64,000 nt of DNA from an uncultured Rubripirellula sp. (GCA_938045805.1 CALIBL010000011.1:1-64000), one strand, 5' to 3'; shown: positions 36,973 through 46,904, numbered from the stretch's first letter. Numbers and translations: made by a program. Notes: generated by a model from the letters alone, not told the origin.

Positions 36973-37569
36973 CTAGCTGCCAACGGTCGTCACCGACTCG
37001 ATCAGTTCCCAACGCCCTGAATCGGTCTCTGCCGTCCAAAAATCAACAACTTCTTCCCCGTTGAGAAGACCATGCACCACCGAAGCAAGCGGCTCGGGAA
37101 TCACGATCGTAACAACATCCTCACTACTCTTGCGGAGAATCTTCTGGATAGCCTTCATCACTCGACCCTTTGCCTCGCGCATCGATTCGCCACCAGGAGG
37201 ACAAATATCATTCGGTGTGTCCTGCCCCTGCTTGTAGACCCTCGGCAGATTCTTTTGTACTTCGGCGATCAGCTTGCCATGCCACAAACCATGGTCCACA
37301 TTTCGCAGCGCGTCCACAACTCGGATCTTCGCTTCATCACGATCTCGAACCAAGCGTTCAGCCGTCTCACGCGCTGATTCGCAAGGAGCAGTGTAGATCG
37401 TGTGCAAATCAAATTGGCACAACTGCTCTGCAAGATGATCCGCTTGCTGCCGACCCTTGTCGCTCATCGGCATGTCCAATGAGCCTTTCATTCGTCCCTG
37501 CTCGTCCAAGTCCGTGGCACCGGGTCGAACGAGCAGCACTCGAGCAACGGATTTTGATCTTGTGATCAT
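36973..37569 (-). CDS. histidine-phosphatase-like protein without catalytic His
   Basis: Phosphoglycerate-mutase-fold protein of 198 residues. The phosphate-binding start that normally reads RHG is R15-P16-G17 (VLLVRPGATDLDEQG): the nucleophilic His is Pro, codon CCC where CAC would be expected. The second family His (usually SHG late in the domain) is replaced in VIPEPLAS around residue 158, and the RA..TA arginine is Ser (CESARETAE). The fold otherwise looks intact, including LDMPMSDKGRQQADHLAEQL. So it is probably a pseudo-enzyme that binds a ligand or partner. It shares one base with the rpe stop (TGATG), so the two are coupled. Confidence 0.88.
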   Translation of the reverse strand: MITRSKSVARVLLVRPGATDLDEQGRMKGSLDMPMSDKGRQQADHLAEQLCQFDLHTIYTAPCESARETAERLVRDRDEAKIRVVDALRNVDHGLWHGKLIAEVQKNLPRVYKQGQDTPNDICPPGGESMREAKGRVMKAIQKILRKSSEDVVTIVIPEPLASVVHGLLNGEEVVDFWTAETDSGRWELIESVTTVGS

Positions 37570-38324
37570 CAGATATTGCTTCCCTGATCGCTATTCAGAT
37601 TCCCGCTCGAATTCTCACCAAGATCGATCGAACCGCCCTCGGCTTGCATTGCTGCTTCTAATCCTCGCAGTGCAGACGCGTAATCATCTTGCTTGAAAAT
37701 GGCAGAGCCCACCACAAAGAGATCACACCCTGCATCACGAGCAGGCTTAATCGTCTGAAGGTCAATTCCGCCATCAATTTGGAGCAGCAAACTAGGGTGA
37801 GAAACACGAAGCGAACGTAATTTGTCGAGCACGGTGGCGTTGAACGCTTGACCTCCAAACCCAGCTTCGACACTCATGATCAATACCATATCAACGAGCT
37901 CGAGGCAGCTTGTCACGGTTGAAAGAGGTGTCTCTGGATTCAAAGCAACACCCACGCCAACCCCCATTTCTTTGACGGCTGCAGCCACGTCAGGCGCCTC
38001 GTCGGGTCTTAATGCCTCAATGTGAAAAGTAAGAAGGTCCGCACCTGCCTCAACCATAGGCTTCGCGTAGGCAAGGGGATCACGAATCATCAAGTGAACA
38101 TCCAGCGGCAAATCAGTATGCCGTCTCAACCCTTCAACGATTGGCATTCCGTAAGTCAGATTGGGAACGAAATGCCCGTCCATGACATCTAGGTGCAGAC
38201 CTTTCACACCCGCATCAGTGAGGCGACTGAGCTCCCCTTTCAGATCACCAAAATCACAACGTAAAAAACTCGGTAAGATCGCTGGCGATCCGGATCGAAT
38301 CGCCTCGAGTGCAGCAGTCGCCAT
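37569..38324 (-). CDS. rpe: ribulose-phosphate 3-epimerase
   Basis: Interconverts D-ribulose 5-phosphate and D-xylulose 5-phosphate in the pentose phosphate pathway. The TIM barrel shows AILPSFLRCDFGDLKGEL, LHLDVMDGHFVPNLTYG (metal His and catalytic Asp), LDVHLMIRDP, LTFHIEA, GVALNPETPL, VLIMSVEAGFGGQAF (family: MSVEPGFGGQ) and LQIDGGI with the second catalytic Asp. The C-terminal 30 residues past the barrel are a polar extension. First gene of a two-gene unit with the phosphatase-like pseudo-enzyme. Confidence 0.95.
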   Translation of the reverse strand: MATAALEAIRSGSPAILPSFLRCDFGDLKGELSRLTDAGVKGLHLDVMDGHFVPNLTYGMPIVEGLRRHTDLPLDVHLMIRDPLAYAKPMVEAGADLLTFHIEALRPDEAPDVAAAVKEMGVGVGVALNPETPLSTVTSCLELVDMVLIMSVEAGFGGQAFNATVLDKLRSLRVSHPSLLLQIDGGIDLQTIKPARDAGCDLFVVGSAIFKQDDYASALRGLEAAMQAEGGSIDLGENSSGNLNSDQGSNI

Positions 38325-38799
38325 GCAGTATCTATCGGTTCGGGTCAGGAGCGTGATTCGAGATCATTCGATTTCCTCGATTACGAATCGGGTCAACAGG
38401 TTTGTCCACACAACCCAAAATTGTCAATTCCCAAACCGTGCTTCGCTCGCCCCCCTGTGGTGCTGAAAGCACCTTTGCGCATGGGAAAACGGCATTTGCG
38501 ACTTGCTATCTAGCCGTAAGGGCGATGATTCGCCCAAAAAAAAATCCATATCGCCGTTGATTTCTCAGATGAAAACACGCCATGCACACAACACTCCGGC
38601 AAGCTCCCACACCGCCTTGCATCACCCATTCTTTGACTCGAAGAGCGAATTATTTAGGCATTCTCGCAAAACAGACACGTTTTATTGTCTCCTGGAACTT
38701 TCAAAACTACTTGCACCCGCACCATCGTGCAGGTGGGATAAAAAGATGTCTTGGGTTCCTTTTGAAGCAAAAGCTAAACTGAAGCGTTTGAGCAAGTGA
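38325..38799. other. divergent intergenic region with candidate leader hairpins
   Basis: About 475 bases between rpe and the AsmA-like gene. GGGCGA-TGAT-TCGCCC at 38520-38535 is followed by nine A; the 5' arm could instead pair with ATCGCC at 38550-38555, so two exclusive hairpins are possible. A further hairpin, CACC-c-GCAC/GTGC-a-GGTG, lies at 38714-38735. A 98-codon plus-strand frame (38503-38799) has no family resemblance and I do not call it. Promoters of both genes should be here. Confidence 0.35.
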
Positions 38800-41700
38800 G
38801 TGCGAACGGAACGAGATAACTTCCAGCATCACTGCAATCAGCTTGATTCCACGGAGCGCGAGAGATTGAACCAACCTCGCAAACATCTACGGTTACCTCC
38901 CAAGCGCACCTTCGCTTTCTTGTTGACTATTGTTCTTTTGATGCTCTGCGTAGTCGCCCCAACGGTTCTGTCACGTAGCGGGCTTGCCGCCAAGCTGCTC
39001 TCGAATTCTCTCTCAAATCACCGTTTTGTGGTGCAAGTAAGTTCGCTCGAAGTGGGTTGGGGCCATCCGACAAAAGTCTCTGAACTTTCTGTTAAGTCAG
39101 TTGCCGGAGATCAAGTACTTATTGGAGAGTTGACATGTGATCTCTCTCTTTTTTCGTATCTCACTTGGGACGCTGATCGACCCGTCACGATTTACGCGAG
39201 ACAAGCGTCACTGACTACCACGATAGAAGATGGCGAAGTAACGTTGATTCGCGAAATCAATCGACTCGGTTCCGACCAAAAGTCGTCACCTGAGTTCATT
39301 GGGAATCTCAAGATAGAAGAACTCAATCTGATGCTTCATGACCGAAGCACTGAACAAGATTGGGACATCAACAAAGCCAACGCTGATGCCTCTTTCATGA
39401 AAGATCAATACACTTTATCCCTAGAAGGAGTTCTATCGAACCCTCACGATCAGACAGGCTCATTCAACCTAAATCTTGACTTCGACACTTCCCAATCGAA
39501 TCAGACGATGGAAGCGAAGTCACCGATCCCATCTTGGACGGTTGACTTGGAACTCGACAGTTTTCCTGTCACGTTCGCGAATCTTTTAACGTCCCATCTA
39601 ATCCAAGATACCATCCAGATCCCAGAGTTTTGCGCAGGTGATGCCACAGGTCGCTTAACGATCACGCATCACACCCAGGGCAACTCAGAGGTCTCGTTTC
39701 AAGATCTTCAACTCCGTCAGTATGAAGTCTGCAATCCTTCAGGCCAACGATGGAGCCAACAGTTGTCCGAGACCAGCGGCTCCCTTTGGTTTCTTGCTGA
39801 CCGCCTTACCGCCAAACAATTTTCAATCTCCACAGATTTTGGTAACGCGGTATTCGATGGCGAAGCCCCCCTTGTTCTCAGCACCACTACTCCTGAGCAC
39901 TCACTGAGCGACTACATCAGCCAGATCAATGGAACTGCGGTAGTCGACGTTGATCTACCCTCGTTCTACCAGTCGATGCCAGACGTTCTACCACTGAACT
40001 CAGGCGTAAAACTAAATTCCGGACGAGCTCATGGCACGATTGAATCGCTTCGAACCGCTGACAGCAATACTCTAATTTTGCATGGGTTGCTGGATCATTC
40101 CGAGGCAACTACCAAGTCTGGAGAAATCATTTCTTTTGATCCTAATGAATTCGAAGTTACCTTCAAGCGAGGCCCTGAAGGTTTTCTCATCCGCGACATG
40201 AAATGGGAAAGCGAATTTGGCTTTGCCACGGGATCGGGTGATCTCCATCAGGGAAAAGCTGAGTTCTCGATCAGCTTGAGCAAGATCTCGCAGCGACTGA
40301 ATCAAGTCTTCGATCTTCAACAATCTTCACTGCAAGGCACAGCCCAAGGCTCACTTGAATGGACGGTTAGCGAGGAAAAAGAATGGTCACTCGATGGATC
40401 TTTTTCCGCGAAAGAGGTGATCATCGATATTGATAACATGCCGAGATTTCATCAATCCCAAGCATTGGGTGAAGCTCATGCAACAGGATACTGGAGCACG
40501 GCAGGAATCGAAAAGCTCAACACTCTTGACATCAGATACCAATGCGATGACTTGTCGCTTCACTGCGACCTATCTGAACCGACTATTGTGAGCAAGTCAG
40601 AAAGTGAGCTGGATCTTGCCTGGTTGATTCAAGGGGAGGTCACTTCACTCCAAGGCCTCGCGGAAATGTATCCCGAGACAGACATCGATGCGGTTGAAGG
40701 CAGATACAAAGCTAACGGAAACGCAATCCTCTCGCGGGAACACCTCATCATTCCCAAATGCTCGATCAATGTGTCTGATGCTCTGATCACCATTGAGAAT
40801 ATTTGTTTTCGGCAACCATTGATTCAAATCGAATTAAAAAGTGGCTACTCATGGAAAACGCAAGGGTGGACCATTCATGATCTAACGTTATCAAGCCACT
40901 GTATGTCCGCTCGAGCATCAGGCCAAAAAGTGGAGAATGTTGTCGACTACGAAATCCAATGGCGAGTCCTTATCGACCGACTTCTTGCCAGTATCAGTGA
41001 TGATGCAAATTGGCATGCCACTTCATCATCACGCGTCCAGAACGCAAGCGCAACACGGCAGTTCGTTGCCATCTCAGAAACGTTTCTAATGCGCGGCGAT
41101 GCAGAAGGAAGCTTGATCGCAAAACATGAACCCGATGCATCGCAGTATGAAGTTGATTTTACAATCAAAGACCTTGCAATTCCCTACCACAGATCGGGCC
41201 TAGAACAGAATCTTGGAGATCCGAGTCGTCAAGCTCCATCAGCCAACCCGATAATGGATACGGCTCGAAGCGGTGAGGGAATCTGGACCGAACCGCAATT
41301 GCGAGCCATAGCGATCCTTCGAACTTCTGATCGTGATCAATCCATCACCATTGACCAGCTAGACCTCTCCACGAATTGGATCAAAACCAGTCTCAAGGGA
41401 TCCATCAATCAACGAGACCAAAAGGAAACACTGAAGCTGAGTGGCCAAAACGAGTGGAACCATTCAGCACTATCTCAGCAACTTGCTTCGTTGTTGCCAT
41501 TTGAGCTGAAGCTACATGGAACACATTCTTCACCGGTGAGCATCGATGGCGTTGTTACTCAGAACGAACTTGCGTCTTGGACGGTCACGACCGACCTAGG
41601 GTGGGATTCGGCATCAATCGCAGGTATCGCAATACACTCAGCATCAATTCCTTTGGTCGCGAGCCAAGAAACAATCCGCTTTTTAGAAACGAACCTTCAA

Positions 41701-42438
41701 GCGGGAAACGGGAGCTTGACCATTGGTGGTTCGATTTATCAGGCCAACAATCAGACTTGGATTGACTTAACTCCCACATCGGTTGCGCAAAAGATTGACA
41801 TCTCACCTGAAATGTCATCGCAATGGTTAAGGTACATCACTCCCGTACTTGCCGATGCGACACAGATCAACGGACAGCTCGGAATCAAGGTCAACGAAGC
41901 AAGAATTAATATCAATGACTCAACGCAAACACGGATTCGCGGCCAATTAGAATTTGATGAAGTGCGGCTGGTCGCTGGGCCACTCATGAATCAGCTGATT
42001 CAAACCACTGAACGGTTGAGGTTGGCTGGCCAGAACGTTGGACCAATGGCTAACCCTGCTGACTCGAGTACCCTTGTCAAAATCCCTACTCAAACCGTTG
42101 ACTTCACGGTAGCCAATCGAATTGCCGCACACGAACGCCTTCGTTTGAATATCGATCGGGCACAGTTGCTAAGCACGGGTCAAGTTGACTTTGATGGGAA
42201 CCTTGGATTGACGGCGATGCTACCACTGGACCCAAGATGGCTTGGACAAGACTTGCAGCGGCTATCAGGACAAACACTCCAACTACCCATCAAGGGAACA
42301 CTAGAGCGTCCCTACTTGGATGCATCCAACCTGCAATCAATCATCACCCAACTCGGTGTTCAAGTGATTCAGGACAACGCAGAGAGTTTTATTGAAGAAC
42401 AAATCAATCGAAGTCTCAATAAATTATTTGGGAATTAA
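38800..42438 (+). CDS. AsmA-like giant membrane-anchored protein
   Basis: 1212 residues starting at GTG 38800. An N-terminal basic stretch (RKHLRLPPKR) precedes one membrane segment (TFAFLLTIVLLMLCVVAPTVL), and the rest is an extracytoplasmic beta-rich region without cysteine-rich motifs. The start just after the membrane (LSNSLSNHRFVVQVSSLEVGWGHPTKVSELSVKS) and the end (LQLPIKGTLERPYLDASNLQSII) match the pattern of AsmA/DUF748/TamB-type proteins, which form long grooves for moving lipids between membranes. Assignment is by pattern, not detailed alignment. Planctomycetes have an outer membrane, so such a role would fit. The start is uncertain because there is no early ATG. Confidence 0.75.
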   Translation: MRTERDNFQHHCNQLDSTERERLNQPRKHLRLPPKRTFAFLLTIVLLMLCVVAPTVLSRSGLAAKLLSNSLSNHRFVVQVSSLEVGWGHPTKVSELSVKSVAGDQVLIGELTCDLSLFSYLTWDADRPVTIYARQASLTTTIEDGEVTLIREINRLGSDQKSSPEFIGNLKIEELNLMLHDRSTEQDWDINKANADASFMKDQYTLSLEGVLSNPHDQTGSFNLNLDFDTSQSNQTMEAKSPIPSWTVDLELDSFPVTFANLLTSHLIQDTIQIPEFCAGDATGRLTITHHTQGNSEVSFQDLQLRQYEVCNPSGQRWSQQLSETSGSLWFLADRLTAKQFSISTDFGNAVFDGEAPLVLSTTTPEHSLSDYISQINGTAVVDVDLPSFYQSMPDVLPLNSGVKLNSGRAHGTIESLRTADSNTLILHGLLDHSEATTKSGEIISFDPNEFEVTFKRGPEGFLIRDMKWESEFGFATGSGDLHQGKAEFSISLSKISQRLNQVFDLQQSSLQGTAQGSLEWTVSEEKEWSLDGSFSAKEVIIDIDNMPRFHQSQALGEAHATGYWSTAGIEKLNTLDIRYQCDDLSLHCDLSEPTIVSKSESELDLAWLIQGEVTSLQGLAEMYPETDIDAVEGRYKANGNAILSREHLIIPKCSINVSDALITIENICFRQPLIQIELKSGYSWKTQGWTIHDLTLSSHCMSARASGQKVENVVDYEIQWRVLIDRLLASISDDANWHATSSSRVQNASATRQFVAISETFLMRGDAEGSLIAKHEPDASQYEVDFTIKDLAIPYHRSGLEQNLGDPSRQAPSANPIMDTARSGEGIWTEPQLRAIAILRTSDRDQSITIDQLDLSTNWIKTSLKGSINQRDQKETLKLSGQNEWNHSALSQQLASLLPFELKLHGTHSSPVSIDGVVTQNELASWTVTTDLGWDSASIAGIAIHSASIPLVASQETIRFLETNLQAGNGSLTIGGSIYQANNQTWIDLTPTSVAQKIDISPEMSSQWLRYITPVLADATQINGQLGIKVNEARININDSTQTRIRGQLEFDEVRLVAGPLMNQLIQTTERLRLAGQNVGPMANPADSSTLVKIPTQTVDFTVANRIAAHERLRLNIDRAQLLSTGQVDFDGNLGLTAMLPLDPRWLGQDLQRLSGQTLQLPIKGTLERPYLDASNLQSIITQLGVQVIQDNAESFIEEQINRSLNKLFGN

Positions 42439-42496
42439 TCGGCTGCGGATTCTTTACAACTAACCTGCGACGAACGGGCAACCGATCTGCAGCGTC

Positions 42497-43498
42497 TCAC
42501 CTCTGCATCTCGCAAACCCTAAGAGCGTCCGCAGCTAGACGTGCATCAAGGATTGGGGACACCTCTCCGGATTTCACACATCGTGCGGCCTCGTCAATTT
42601 CATGCACAAAAGCATTAACAGGATCTCCATCTCCAAAATCGGGTTTCTCAACGCGACCGTCTGCATGCAAAATAGTGACTGGGATCAAAGCACTTGAACC
42701 ATCGGAATAGCCGGCAAATTCGAACTGAACCGTCGCTTGCTCAAAACTCACCTCATAACCATGGGTGAAGGGCCGCGCTGGCGAATTGATCACACCACCA
42801 CCGGCAGCTACCGCAATATCCTCTTGTTCAAATTCAAAAACGGTCTCATAGAACATTGGTTCTCCGCCTTTCTTCCGACTCACCGAATGAGCAGCCTTGG
42901 GCATCCCGAATAAAAGCCGGATCAGGTGCGCGTCGTGAACGTGGAGATCGACCAAGGGACCTCCGACGCTATTGCGGTCATAGAAATCAGGAATCCAATC
43001 CGGCGGACCGATGGTTCGTTTGAAACGACCGGCGATTGGCCGCCCCCAACGCTGATCTTCCTTGGCATCTACAAGAATCTTGAATTCAGGCATTAATGGC
43101 AAAATGTGTGCGACCATTAGCTGTCCCGGATCTGCTTCGGACGCTAAAGCTTCAGCTGTTTCCGCATCAAGAGCTAATGGTTTCTCACACAACACTCGCT
43201 TTCCAGCTCGCAGCGACTTCCGGATCGCTTCGGGATGCAAGCTCGGAGGTAGGCAGATGTCGATTAAATCAATGGTGTCATCCTCAAGCATCTGATCGAG
43301 CGTCTCAAACGCCGTCACGCCTGTCATATCAATTTGTTCACCTGGCGGACCAAAATTCCCTTGGATACCAGTCCAGTTTCCTGACCTTTTGTCGATATCC
43401 CGACTGCAAAAGGCCACCATGTCCGCGAATTCACTGCGCTGATAAGCGAGATAATGAATCCAGCTCATAAAGCCAACACCGACGACTCCGCTACGCAT
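42497..43498 (-). CDS. Gfo/Idh/MocA family oxidoreductase
   Basis: NAD(P)-dependent dehydrogenase acting on sugars or cyclitols. The Rossmann start is SGVVGVGFMSWIHYLAY (G-x-G-x-x-x), the family CEKPLAL motif holds the catalytic Lys, and GGPLVDLHVHDAHLIRLLFG fits the C-terminal domain, where the DxHxxD/H residues bind substrate. Length of 333 residues is typical, and there is no signal peptide. No sugar operon surrounds it. Substrates in this family range from inositol to modified hexoses and cannot be told from the sequence; a link to the inositol oxygenase far upstream is only conceivable. Confidence 0.9.
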   Translation of the reverse strand: MRSGVVGVGFMSWIHYLAYQRSEFADMVAFCSRDIDKRSGNWTGIQGNFGPPGEQIDMTGVTAFETLDQMLEDDTIDLIDICLPPSLHPEAIRKSLRAGKRVLCEKPLALDAETAEALASEADPGQLMVAHILPLMPEFKILVDAKEDQRWGRPIAGRFKRTIGPPDWIPDFYDRNSVGGPLVDLHVHDAHLIRLLFGMPKAAHSVSRKKGGEPMFYETVFEFEQEDIAVAAGGGVINSPARPFTHGYEVSFEQATVQFEFAGYSDGSSALIPVTILHADGRVEKPDFGDGDPVNAFVHEIDEAARCVKSGEVSPILDARLAADALRVCEMQR

Positions 43499-43770
43499 CT
43501 AAACACTCCATCTAAGGGCAATCGCATATTCGATACTGAGTATGATGGTGAATTCTGCGTTAAGAAGAAAGTAGCGTGCCATGAAACGCGAGAAAATGTT
43601 CCAAGTCCCAACAGCATGCGATTTATCAATGAAGAACCATAGAATGTTGATTTTCAAACCTCCCCCATCTTGATGCGCGGTGACTTAAACCCACTTGTGC
43701 GATCGATTAATATGACTGAGAAAGTCGATTCTTCTGAGATTCGCACCCTATCACGATTCATCGGAAAGTA

Positions 43771-45141
43771 ATGACCCACGTGATCCAGAATATTACAAAC
43801 TCACTGAGTCCCCCGCGATTAATTCCAACATTCGCGACGGCTAGACCTTCTAACCTTGCTGCCGTCACCACTCTCCTACTGATGATGATTTTCATCGGCT
43901 GTATGAAATGCAATTCATTGTTCGGGGAGGAATGGCGATCTTGGAGGGGTCCCGGTGGGAACAACCATGCACCAGCAAACACAGACGCGCCGCTTAACTG
44001 GGATATCAAAACCGGACACAATATTGCTTGGAGAACGCCATTACCTGGACGTGGTCATTCAACGCCCATTTTTGTGGACCAATGCATTTTCCTCACCACG
44101 AGTGAAACCAAAAACCAGACACAATCTGTTTTAAAGATTGATCGTGAAAGCGGAAAGCTGATCGATCAGTGGGTAATTCACCAAGGAACCTTACCCACCC
44201 GCATTCATCCAAATAATTCCCACGCATCCCCGAGTCCGGTCTCCGATGGGACGCATCTTTATGTGTGCTTCTACACCGATGATGCGATTTGGGCCACCGC
44301 TCTCACGTTCGATGGTCAAATCCTTTGGAAAAAACGTGTGAGCAGCTATAAGCCTGCCGCTTTTCAATTCGGATATGGTGCGAGTCCGCTAATCGAAGAA
44401 GACCTACTCATCGTCGCCGCCGAATACGATGGTAAAGAGAGCGGCCTGTACGCCCTGTCCCTTGAAAATGGTGACGCCGTATGGAAGCTGCGCCGCCCAG
44501 AAAACCTAAATTTTGCAACGCCTATCGTGGCATCGATCGCAGGGCAGCGACAACTTCTTCTCGCTGGCGCAGATCAACTGGTTTCCTATGATCCGATCAA
44601 GGGGACTGTTCGCTGGCGCGCAGATGTTGGAACCGAAGCAATATGCGGAACGGTCGCATGGGATGACCGACGAATCCTCTTTAGCGGCGGAAATCCAGTC
44701 GCTGGCACATGGTGTGTATCGGGAGATGGAAAAGCTTCGCCACTTTGGGACAACAATATCATGTGCTACGAGCAGTCCCTGCTGACTATCAAGAATTATG
44801 CGTTCGCAATTGCAGATAACGGTGTCGCTTATTGCTGGAGAACACTTGACGGCATCACCATGTGGCGGCAACGCCTATTTGCCGGTCGTGTGAGCGCTTC
44901 TCCCCTTCTAATCGGGAACCGAATCTATATCGCATCAGAACAAGGAACCATTTATGTGATCGCGGCATCACCGGATCGGTTCGACTTGCTTTCGGAAAAC
45001 CCTAGTGGACAGTCCATCTTTGCAAGCCCCGTCGCGTTAAACGATCATATTTACTTCCGCACGGCGGTTGGATTTGGTGAAGAACGACAAGAATATCTGG
45101 TTGCCGCTGGCGGCATCACTCAAGGGAGACCGCTGCGTTAG
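43771..45141 (+). CDS. secreted PQQ-type beta-propeller protein, lipoprotein-like
   Basis: 456 residues. The N terminus has a hydrophobic run ending in Cys (LLLMMIFIGC), a plausible lipobox, followed by EEWRSWRGPGGNNHA. Blades show the pattern LKIDRESGKLIDQWVIHQG, LSLENGDAVWKLRRP, SYDPIKGTVRWRADVG. The WRTPLPGRGHSTPI block matches WRTELPGRGWSSPV of the propeller at 22522-23850, so the two are paralogues. No dehydrogenase signature is visible; a structural or binding role at the envelope is likely. It ends about 100 bases before the alkaline phosphatase on the same strand. Confidence 0.87.
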   Translation: MTHVIQNITNSLSPPRLIPTFATARPSNLAAVTTLLLMMIFIGCMKCNSLFGEEWRSWRGPGGNNHAPANTDAPLNWDIKTGHNIAWRTPLPGRGHSTPIFVDQCIFLTTSETKNQTQSVLKIDRESGKLIDQWVIHQGTLPTRIHPNNSHASPSPVSDGTHLYVCFYTDDAIWATALTFDGQILWKKRVSSYKPAAFQFGYGASPLIEEDLLIVAAEYDGKESGLYALSLENGDAVWKLRRPENLNFATPIVASIAGQRQLLLAGADQLVSYDPIKGTVRWRADVGTEAICGTVAWDDRRILFSGGNPVAGTWCVSGDGKASPLWDNNIMCYEQSLLTIKNYAFAIADNGVAYCWRTLDGITMWRQRLFAGRVSASPLLIGNRIYIASEQGTIYVIAASPDRFDLLSENPSGQSIFASPVALNDHIYFRTAVGFGEERQEYLVAAGGITQGRPLR

Positions 45142-45242
45142 TGAAGCGTTAAAGCTTGACGATTGACGTGACGCGTCGCTCGGTTACCGTATGCATCATT
45201 CACCCACTCCTACTTTCCGGTCACACGACCAACCAAATCTCC

Positions 45243-46904
45243 ATGCCTGTGAAATATTCGCTAATTTGTCTTTTTACTACCGTCAGTTTTGTGATCACTC
45301 CCTTGCAATTTGGTTGTGGGCAGAACAAGGACGATGCCGTCTCAAAAACAACGGAGCCAACTGATAAAATCAGGGCGATGCAACATCAGGCATTCAGTAA
45401 TAAGAATGCGTCTTGGGGACACTGGGGTTACCAACCCCATCAATACAATCAATGGAACAATCATTCCAACCGCCTCATTCCTGTCTACACTTTCGGGATT
45501 ACCTTGAACCAGTGGAGAGAGGAGGGCAGTAAATACCGAGATGCTGCAAAGCTGAGATCGCTGTACGGAACCGTGCCGGACGGAACACTTAACCCGCACG
45601 CTAATTATTACGATCAGACTGATATCTATCACCTACAACAAGCTGCAATAAAGCAAGGCTATCGCAACATCATCTTGATTGTGTTTGACGGTATGGATTG
45701 GCAAACTACTCATGCGGCGGCCTCGTACAAACAAGGGCATGTCCCGTACACGAGCGGAAGAGGTCAAGGATTAAGTTTCTTGGACGACACTCGAGTGAAA
45801 ACGGATTATGCATTAGTCTGCACCAGTCCACGATTTGGCAAGACAAGTGTCGATGTTAACGCCCAAACAGTAACAATAGGAAGCGATCTGAGCACTGGCG
45901 GATTTGATCCAGTGCGAGGTGGACACGCACCTTGGGCTGAGCCAATGACCAGCTATCTTATTGGTCGTGACCGAGAGCAACCGCATGTGTTCACCGACTC
46001 AGCCTCTTCGGCGTCGAGTCTTACCGTCGGAATTAAAACCTATAACGGATCCATCAACTACGGCGTTGACGGCGAACAAGTGACCCCAATTGCTCGTCAG
46101 TTAGAGACGATGGGTTTCAAGACGGGGATTGTCAGTAGCGTCCCCATTTCTCACGCCACACCCGCAGCAGCGTACGCAAACAACGTCACTCGAAGTGACT
46201 ATCAAGACATCTCCCGAGACCTGCTCGGATTACGATCGATCTCACACAAAAACAAGCCATTGCGCGGGCTCGACGTTGTCATTGGAGGAGGGTGGAGTCC
46301 TGATAAGGACGCTGATAAAGCCCAAGGCGCTAACTTTTTGCCGGGCAATCGCTATCTACATCAGACAGATCTTGAAGCTGCAAATACTGAAAACCAAGGA
46401 CGATATGTTGTTGCAACGAGAACCAGTAACGCGAACGGTGCCACGATTCTTGAGGAAGCAACCAATCGCGCCATTCAGGAGCAAAAAAGACTCCTTGGTT
46501 TCTTCGGAACCAAGTATGACGGGCACCTACCTTTCCAAACCGCAGACGGCAACTTTAATCCGACGATTGACGGAAAAGTGACGGAGGAATACACGAAAGA
46601 AGACATCCTTGAAAATCCGACTCTCGCAGAAATGACCGAGGCGGCTCTGAAGCATCTCTCGGCAAATAATCACAAGTTTTGGCTGATGATTGAGGCAGGT
46701 GACGTGGACTGGGCAAACCACGCCAACAACATTGATAACAGCATCGGCGCTGTCTTCAGTGGTGAAGCAGCGTTCGATCGGGTGATGAACTGGGTCGATG
46801 ACAATGAAGCGTGGGACCATACCGCTGTCATTGTCACAGCTGACCACGGGCACTTGTTCATCAATCGCGAACCTGAGGCCATTGCAACGGCGAATACCCA
46901 CTGA
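45243..46904 (+). CDS. alkaline phosphatase, C-terminally short
   Basis: Alkaline phosphatase superfamily enzyme releasing phosphate from esters outside the cytoplasm. ATG 45243 begins a lipoprotein-like signal (LFTTVSFVITPLQFGC). Visible motifs: ILIVFDGMDWQTT (first metal Asp), FTDSASSASSLTVGIKTYNG with the nucleophilic Ser, MIEAGDVDWANHANN (Asp and His ligands), and VIVTADHGH (Asp-His ligands). The family continues with 40-100 residues carrying a further zinc His (H412 in E. coli PhoA), but this frame stops 20 residues past TADHGH. No continuation is recognisable in other frames. Either a naturally short subfamily or a truncated copy. The upstream codons back to 45156 are unlikely to be used. 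Confidence 0.85.
   Translation: MPVKYSLICLFTTVSFVITPLQFGCGQNKDDAVSKTTEPTDKIRAMQHQAFSNKNASWGHWGYQPHQYNQWNNHSNRLIPVYTFGITLNQWREEGSKYRDAAKLRSLYGTVPDGTLNPHANYYDQTDIYHLQQAAIKQGYRNIILIVFDGMDWQTTHAAASYKQGHVPYTSGRGQGLSFLDDTRVKTDYALVCTSPRFGKTSVDVNAQTVTIGSDLSTGGFDPVRGGHAPWAEPMTSYLIGRDREQPHVFTDSASSASSLTVGIKTYNGSINYGVDGEQVTPIARQLETMGFKTGIVSSVPISHATPAAAYANNVTRSDYQDISRDLLGLRSISHKNKPLRGLDVVIGGGWSPDKDADKAQGANFLPGNRYLHQTDLEAANTENQGRYVVATRTSNANGATILEEATNRAIQEQKRLLGFFGTKYDGHLPFQTADGNFNPTIDGKVTEEYTKEDILENPTLAEMTEAALKHLSANNHKFWLMIEAGDVDWANHANNIDNSIGAVFSGEAAFDRVMNWVDDNEAWDHTAVIVTADHGHLFINREPEAIATANTH

Noticed and set aside
38503..38799. 98-codon frame ending just before the AsmA-like gene
   Set aside because: Considered as a leader peptide because its stop abuts the GTG start, but the composition is unlike protein and it spans a nine-A run and hairpins.
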